The notes beneath the pieces are model-generated. The model saw only the letters and a program-made list of their open reading frames with translations, was not told where the DNA came from and did no database searches. The position numbers and the translations under genes were made by a program. This document shows positions 36,901-40,771 of a DNA stretch of 40,771 nt, in pieces. Each line of letters begins with the position of its first letter. Positions within the stretch are counted from its first letter, which is position 1. The DNA comes from Didymodactylos carnosus (lineage: Eukaryota > Rotifera > Eurotatoria > Philodinida > Philodinidae), in NCBI GenBank assembly GCA_905250885.1, contig CAJNOQ010000806.1, forward strand, positions 1-40,771. The letters run 5' to 3'.

Positions 36901-37495
36901 ATAAAACTACAAGATTTAGCCATGTGTAAAGAAACATACAAAGACGATTATTATCCTGTAGAAATTGGTGAACAGACATCATTGAGACCAATACGATGGT
37001 GTGCTTGGGAAACCATTTGTTATGTAAGAAATTTTATTTTAAATAAAAACAATATTCTTTTATTTTATTCTTTCTTCTTAGAATCATTTCTCATCCAAAT
37101 CAGATGTGTATTCTTTTGGTGTTTTACTATGGGAAATATTAACTACGGCCGAAGAACGTCCACATGCTCTATTAGATGATGAACAAGTACTAACAAATTT
37201 AAAATTATTAAATTCATCATCGCCCACATCTAATATTGATATACTATTAAATAATGACATTAAATCATCTAATTCAAATTTTAATTTATCGTTACCGAAT
37301 ACTTGTCCATTAGAATTATTTAAACTAATTCATTCATGTTGGAATAAATTTGACTATAATCGTCCGACATTTCGAGAAATAGACTACTTTTTTCAACAAA
37401 CAACACATTCATCGTCGCTACTACAACAACAACAACAACAGCAAAAAATTGTAAATGATAATAATAATGGTACTAGTAAAATAGAATTAATATAA
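33965..37495 (+). CDS. Discoidin domain receptor-like tyrosine kinase, possibly a pseudokinase
   Basis: Nine exons: 33965-34043, 34109-34202, 34391-34884, 34949-35019, 35072-36199, 36270-36364, 36528-36710, 36777-37023, 37082-37495. All junctions are GT..AG and in phase, giving 934 residues. The order is a signal peptide (about 1-22); a discoidin domain (about 30-190, with WCPSF, RLEYTRD, CLKLELFGCP); a DS-like domain (about 190-370, with DGVVSYSMPQG, TYDGQYD, GGLGQLSDG, WVGW, WLLISEVTFDS); a polybasic site RTRKR (379-383); one membrane helix (about 428-452); a long Ser/Thr/His-rich juxtamembrane part; and a kinase domain (about 610-900) with a polyglutamine tail. DDRs are collagen receptors at the plasma membrane. 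In the kinase, LGSGQFG (614-620), the alpha-C Glu (660), HRDLAARN (741-748), YKDDYY (769-774) and PIRW are present. The beta-3 Lys is Arg (VVIRR, 643) and DFG reads DLA (761-763). Catalysis may be lost or altered; collagen binding is inferred from the family. Confidence 0.93.
37420..37446 (+). repeat. CAA repeat coding C-terminal polyglutamine
   Basis: A run of nearly pure CAA codons gives about eight Gln residues just after the kinase domain, in the last exon of the DDR-like gene. Confidence 0.8.
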
Positions 37496-37662
37496 AAGAT
37501 GTAATATGTCAAGACATTTTTAGATAGTGTATAATCCGGTTGTTATAATTATTCTCGTTATAGTTTATTAATGAATAATATAATTATACGCGTGCATTTA
37601 TTTGCGGCACACATTTTACGACAACGATGTGATACATTCCTTACGAATTAATAATATCTTTA

Positions 37663-37668
37663 AATAAA
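37663..37668 (+). promoter_or_regulatory. Poly(A) signal of the DDR-like gene
   Basis: AATAAA about 170 bp past the stop codon. No closer canonical hexamer is seen. Confidence 0.45.
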
Positions 37669-38972
37669 AATATCATTTAAGTGTAATCAAATCGTTGTTA
37701 ATGTATACGTTTCATTTTTGTTTCATGTTTGCTTCTATTTTAACTACTATTATAATAAATAGGATCAATTCCACGTAAAATAATCGCAAAATGTGTGTAA
37801 AATCAGAGAGTTATATCAAAAATGAAAAGAAGTCGGCTAGAAAGGGTTAAAAGCGAAGCTATACAACGTTTTTTGGATGTTCGTTAGGGGTTGCTATACT
37901 CAACTCGACGGGCTCTATCAATTGGCTAACTTAGGTTTTAATTCGTAGATGTTCGCGACTGTTCGTAGGTGTTTACGTCTTTTACTAATACACGGAATTA
38001 AATGATAAATATTTTTTCAACCTGTTAGAGTTTGAATAGCTGTAATGAAGTACAAAACTTGCACGACTCTCAGCTATCTGATGCTTCAATAATTCTGAAA
38101 ATATCTCTCCTCAGAACATTTGGTAAAAATATCGACTTTGAGGATAAGTAGAATTGACCCTTAATAGATATGATTTTGTCAGGAGTAAGTTGCGTTGAGT
38201 AACTAAAAACTATAAAAGAATGTATTTTGTTGATAATTCAGACCTGTGCTTTGAAATGGAAATTGTATTTATCAAGATTCTAAGCGAGAGAAGATATGCT
38301 ATGGGATAAATACATTTTTCAGCAAATTTCTCACAGGCATGAACGTATGAAGTATAAAGAGACACTAAAGACAAGTTTTCGCATTAGATTCAGTCGCGTT
38401 TGAAAACTGCTCATTTCAATCTTCAAAAACACAACTAGGCAAAAAAACTTCCTGTTTGTGATGCTTTTTTGGTAACTATTTTTTAAAAAACTATCAGAAA
38501 GGAAATATATAGAAATTTTATTTAACAATTACTGAAAATAATCAGAATTAGATACATAAACGAAACAGTAAAAGGAAGGTTGGAAACTTGTGCACTTATT
38601 TTAAAATACTCTGAAACATAATCAATCAAAATATATACGGCAATTTAAATAAAATTCATATTGTGAAACAATTGTTCTACAAAATAAAATGAATAAAGAG
38701 AGAAGAGAACCAACTTAAGAAGGTCTATACTTTCCTTTCTTTATTTAAATTAAGGATAGAAAATAGATTTTCTGAGAAATGACGAGAAATACAAACATTT
38801 ATTCCAGTGAAAAGTTATAATACAAAGTCGGTAGCATAAAAATGAATATTCTATGCTTAATGTAAACAAAATAAACAAAGATTATGCGCTTTCCCGTAAT
38901 GATTATAGACCTTTATCTGAGATTATATATGTAAAAAGATGTGATTCACTGATCACATACTACTCGTATACA
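37669..38972. other. Intergenic region, no gene seen
   Basis: AT-rich with a somewhat less AT-rich patch near 37.85-38.0 kb. Open frames on both strands are short, without motifs and without splice context. No clear repeat structure was found before the hAT-like element. Confidence 0.5.
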
Positions 38973-39446
38973 CAGAGTTCCCAGATGCTCAGGTCAGAAA
39001 TGCGGAATAAAAATCCCAAAATGCGGAAAATTTTTCTCAGGACGCGGAAAAAAAGCGGAAACGCATTTTCATGGTTGAACTTCAGCTGTTTTCACGCACA
39101 TTGAGTCAAAAAAATGTTTTCCCTAGCACTTTGTGGTTTTATTCAATAAAACAAAAGAGAACAACAAATAGAAATGTAAGTCTCGAATTTAGTTGACACG
39201 TTGTTTTTGGACTGTATATTTTTGATTAAAATGAATAAGTTTAAGCAGATTTGGCGTCGATGAGGAATAATTATAAATTGACGAGTGACTGGCTACTTAG
39301 TTGGACAATAGGATGAGAAGAGAATCCTCAATAGATAGAAAATTTCCTTTTTAAATCTTATATGAACAGGGGAAAAACAGCAAAAGCTTAAAATGCGGAC
39401 AAATTGCGGAATGTGTCCCGCAAATACGGCCCGTCTGGGAACTCTG
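38973..39446. mobile_element. Non-autonomous hAT-like element with 8-bp target duplication
   Basis: The 474-bp element starts CAGAGTTCCCAGATG and ends with the reverse complement of CAGAGTTCCCAGACG (14 of 15 matching). Exactly the same 8 bases, CGTATACA, flank it on both sides (38965-38972 and 39447-39454). A CAG-initial inverted repeat with a precise 8-bp duplication is diagnostic of the hAT superfamily. The interior has repeated ATGCGG/CCGCAT words near both ends, possible subterminal transposase-binding motifs, and no long open frame. The intact target duplication suggests a fairly recent insertion. Confidence 0.88.
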
Positions 39447-39704
39447 CGTATACATAATTTTAGAGAAAACTCCACGAAAGGTTATAAAATTTTCCTTTCA
39501 TGAGTTAACGGTGTGTCCTGGACATGGTAGGATGCAAGTAAAAAATATTTTGTTATCACAGATAGATTTTAGATTAGTTCATATACTACTGCTAGTAATG
39601 GACATTCATTCGAGTCTTTTTTCATATCTTCTTACACTTGAAGGGCTCGATACACAGTGTGCATTTTACTATAGAGCAGGCGGACATTTCTCTAGAAGCG
39701 GTAA

Positions 39705-39908
39705 GAAAGTCTATAAACACGTTTTTCTATAGGTCTTTGGATATGTCTTTCTAATGGTGAGATTTTCAAACAAAAAAATAATTTTTTGTGGTTTTTCTGG
39801 TGTTCGGTTCTCTGGAAAACCCATAAAAAATATTTTTGCATTTCTAAAACCTCATCATTGGAAAGAGCATATTCGAAGACCTATAGAAAAATGTGTTTAT
39901 AGACTTTC
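39705..39908. mobile_element. Foldback element with ~100-bp arms
   Basis: GAAAGTCTATAAACAC at the left is matched by its reverse complement at the right end. The arms continue (TTTTTCTATAGGTCTT on both) for about 95-100 bp, at roughly 80% identity by eye, to a centre near 39805 (GGTTCTCTGGAAAACC). No target duplication is evident and there is no coding sequence. It would be a non-autonomous foldback/MITE, more diverged than the one at 727-1166 and without obvious sequence similarity to it. Confidence 0.65.
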
Positions 39909-40244
39909 GCACTATTGCTAAAACAAATATCCAAATTCCTAGGCAAAATTTGCTGCTTTCAACTCTATAATTCAGTTTGATCGAAAATATTTCTGCAGAA
40001 AAATTAAGAAGCTATTCAACACAGCTTTTTGCACTGATTTCGAATATGTCATTTTTATTGAATAAAGACATTTCTGGGCCGAGATAAATGGAAAATACAT
40101 GGAAAACCTAGGGTTTTTTGAAAAAATCAGCTATTAAGTGAGATGTCCTCCTGTTATAGCGTTTTAAAATTTACCACATATATAATTGTGTCATCTTTTC
40201 CACTTGGAAACATTTTGTAAAGGAAGAAAAAATCAAAAACATAA

Positions 40245-40385
40245 CTAAACTTCTTTGAAGTTGAACTTTGCGTTGTTTGAATGTTTCAATTCCAGAATCA
40301 GAGGAGACTCAAGTCTATCGAGCCTACTAGCTTCGCTGTCCATATGAGCAAACCTCTCACTGTCTTGTAGAAAATGCTCCACTTT
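40245..40385 (-). CDS. Possible terminal exon of a minus-strand gene
   Basis: On the minus strand a strong acceptor-like sequence (TTGTTATTTTTTCACCAG) is followed at once by a 46-codon open stretch, beginning KVEHFLQDSERFAHMD and ending at a stop at 40245-40247. Its composition is protein-like (EASRLDRLESPLILELKHSN). No family is recognised. A second open stretch lies upstream at 40600-40770 on the same strand, but no convincing donor joining them in phase was found. It may be a real last exon, a transposon relic or chance. Confidence 0.22.
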   Translation of the reverse strand, partial: KVEHFLQDSERFAHMDSEASRLDRLESPLILELKHSNNAKFNFKEV

Positions 40386-40599
40386 CTGGTGAAAAAATAA
40401 CAATAACGAAATACAACGTACACCTATATTGTCATGAAAAATATTTCTCATGGAATACCATAGGACAAGTCTGAACTCCCATAGGATCCTATAATATAAA
40501 CATTTGAAGAACATTTGTGGGACAGAATGAGACGAGAAATAAATTCTATGAAATAAATTGCCTTATCTCGTGTAAAACACTGCTATTTACAACATCCTG

Positions 40600-40770
40600 T
40601 TATCCTGTTTGAATCTCATGCATGTGAGAACTGCCCATATATTCCACAGTGGGCATCCAGGCGGACATTAGGCGAAAAACTAAAGTCGCTCTTTTTCCAA
40701 ATATGACTAGTGCAAAATGTAGCTCTTTCAATTCTCTATCGAATGGTGTATGGATGTCCGTTTCGATGTC
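40600..40770 (-). CDS. Possible partial coding stretch running off the right edge
   Basis: A minus-strand frame is open from the edge of the window for 56 codons, to a stop at 40600-40602. It has a mixed, protein-like composition (for example HTPFDRELKELHFALVIFGK). The start lies outside the window. I do not recognise a family, and the stretch is short enough to be chance. Confidence 0.2.
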   Translation of the reverse strand, partial: DIETDIHTPFDRELKELHFALVIFGKRATLVFRLMSAWMPTVEYMGSSHMHEIQTG

Positions 40771-40771
40771 G

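Noticed and set aside
1-40771. tRNA genes, rRNA and CRISPR arrays
   Set aside because: No clear tRNA B-box/T-arm with a foldable cloverleaf, no rRNA motif and no spaced direct-repeat array was found by eye. A covariance-model scan was not possible.

Overview
This window looks like AT-rich animal nuclear DNA. Genes are split by many short introns (mostly 52-70 bp, GT..AG), intergenic DNA is full of A/T runs and simple repeats, and small non-autonomous DNA transposons are scattered through it. The gene set (an IRF2BP-type zinc-finger/RING coregulator, the 3'-end processing factor CPSF6, a discoidin-domain receptor tyrosine kinase) is bilaterian. Tiny introns, AT-richness and several genes preceded by a splice acceptor with no matching 5' exon (possible spliced-leader sites) make a bdelloid rotifer of the Rotaria/Adineta kind my best guess. 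That is inference; nothing in the sequence names the species.

Layout. 1-2389: gene-free, with a cluster of inverted-repeat elements (727-1166, 1290-1604, 1609-1900 with a nested hairpin at 1785-1851). 2390-2794 (+): a small single-exon gene for a probable mitochondrial inner-membrane protein with a C-terminal segment resembling the prag01/COX7B-like family. 2795-6774: AT-rich spacer with a perfect 28-bp-arm hairpin at 5885-5947. 6775-8372 (-): a two-exon IRF2BP homologue (512 aa). 8373-13622: spacer with simple repeats. 13623-16089 (+): nine-exon CPSF6 (548 aa), with a hairpin element sitting in its sixth intron. 16090-33964: an almost 18-kb stretch with no convincing gene, T-rich at first (possible long 3' UTR), then with traces of a decayed transposase near 19.6-20 kb and many microsatellites. 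33965-37495 (+): nine-exon DDR-like receptor kinase (934 aa). 37496-40771: spacer holding a clean hAT-like element with an exact 8-bp target duplication (38973-39446), a foldback element (39705-39908) and two open stretches on the minus strand at the right edge.

The four clear genes are not an operon or a pathway; they are independent housekeeping, regulatory and signalling genes. The most interesting points are: the DDR-like kinase domain, which keeps HRD and a YxxxYY activation-loop motif but lacks the beta-3 lysine and has DLA instead of DFG (candidate pseudokinase); the well-preserved small transposons, one inside a CPSF6 intron; and a recurrent 10-mer, CACTTGAACA, in the non-coding DNA of 13.0-23.7 kb, either side of CPSF6. 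All exon models were made by eye from splice signals and protein family knowledge; no search or transcript evidence was available.
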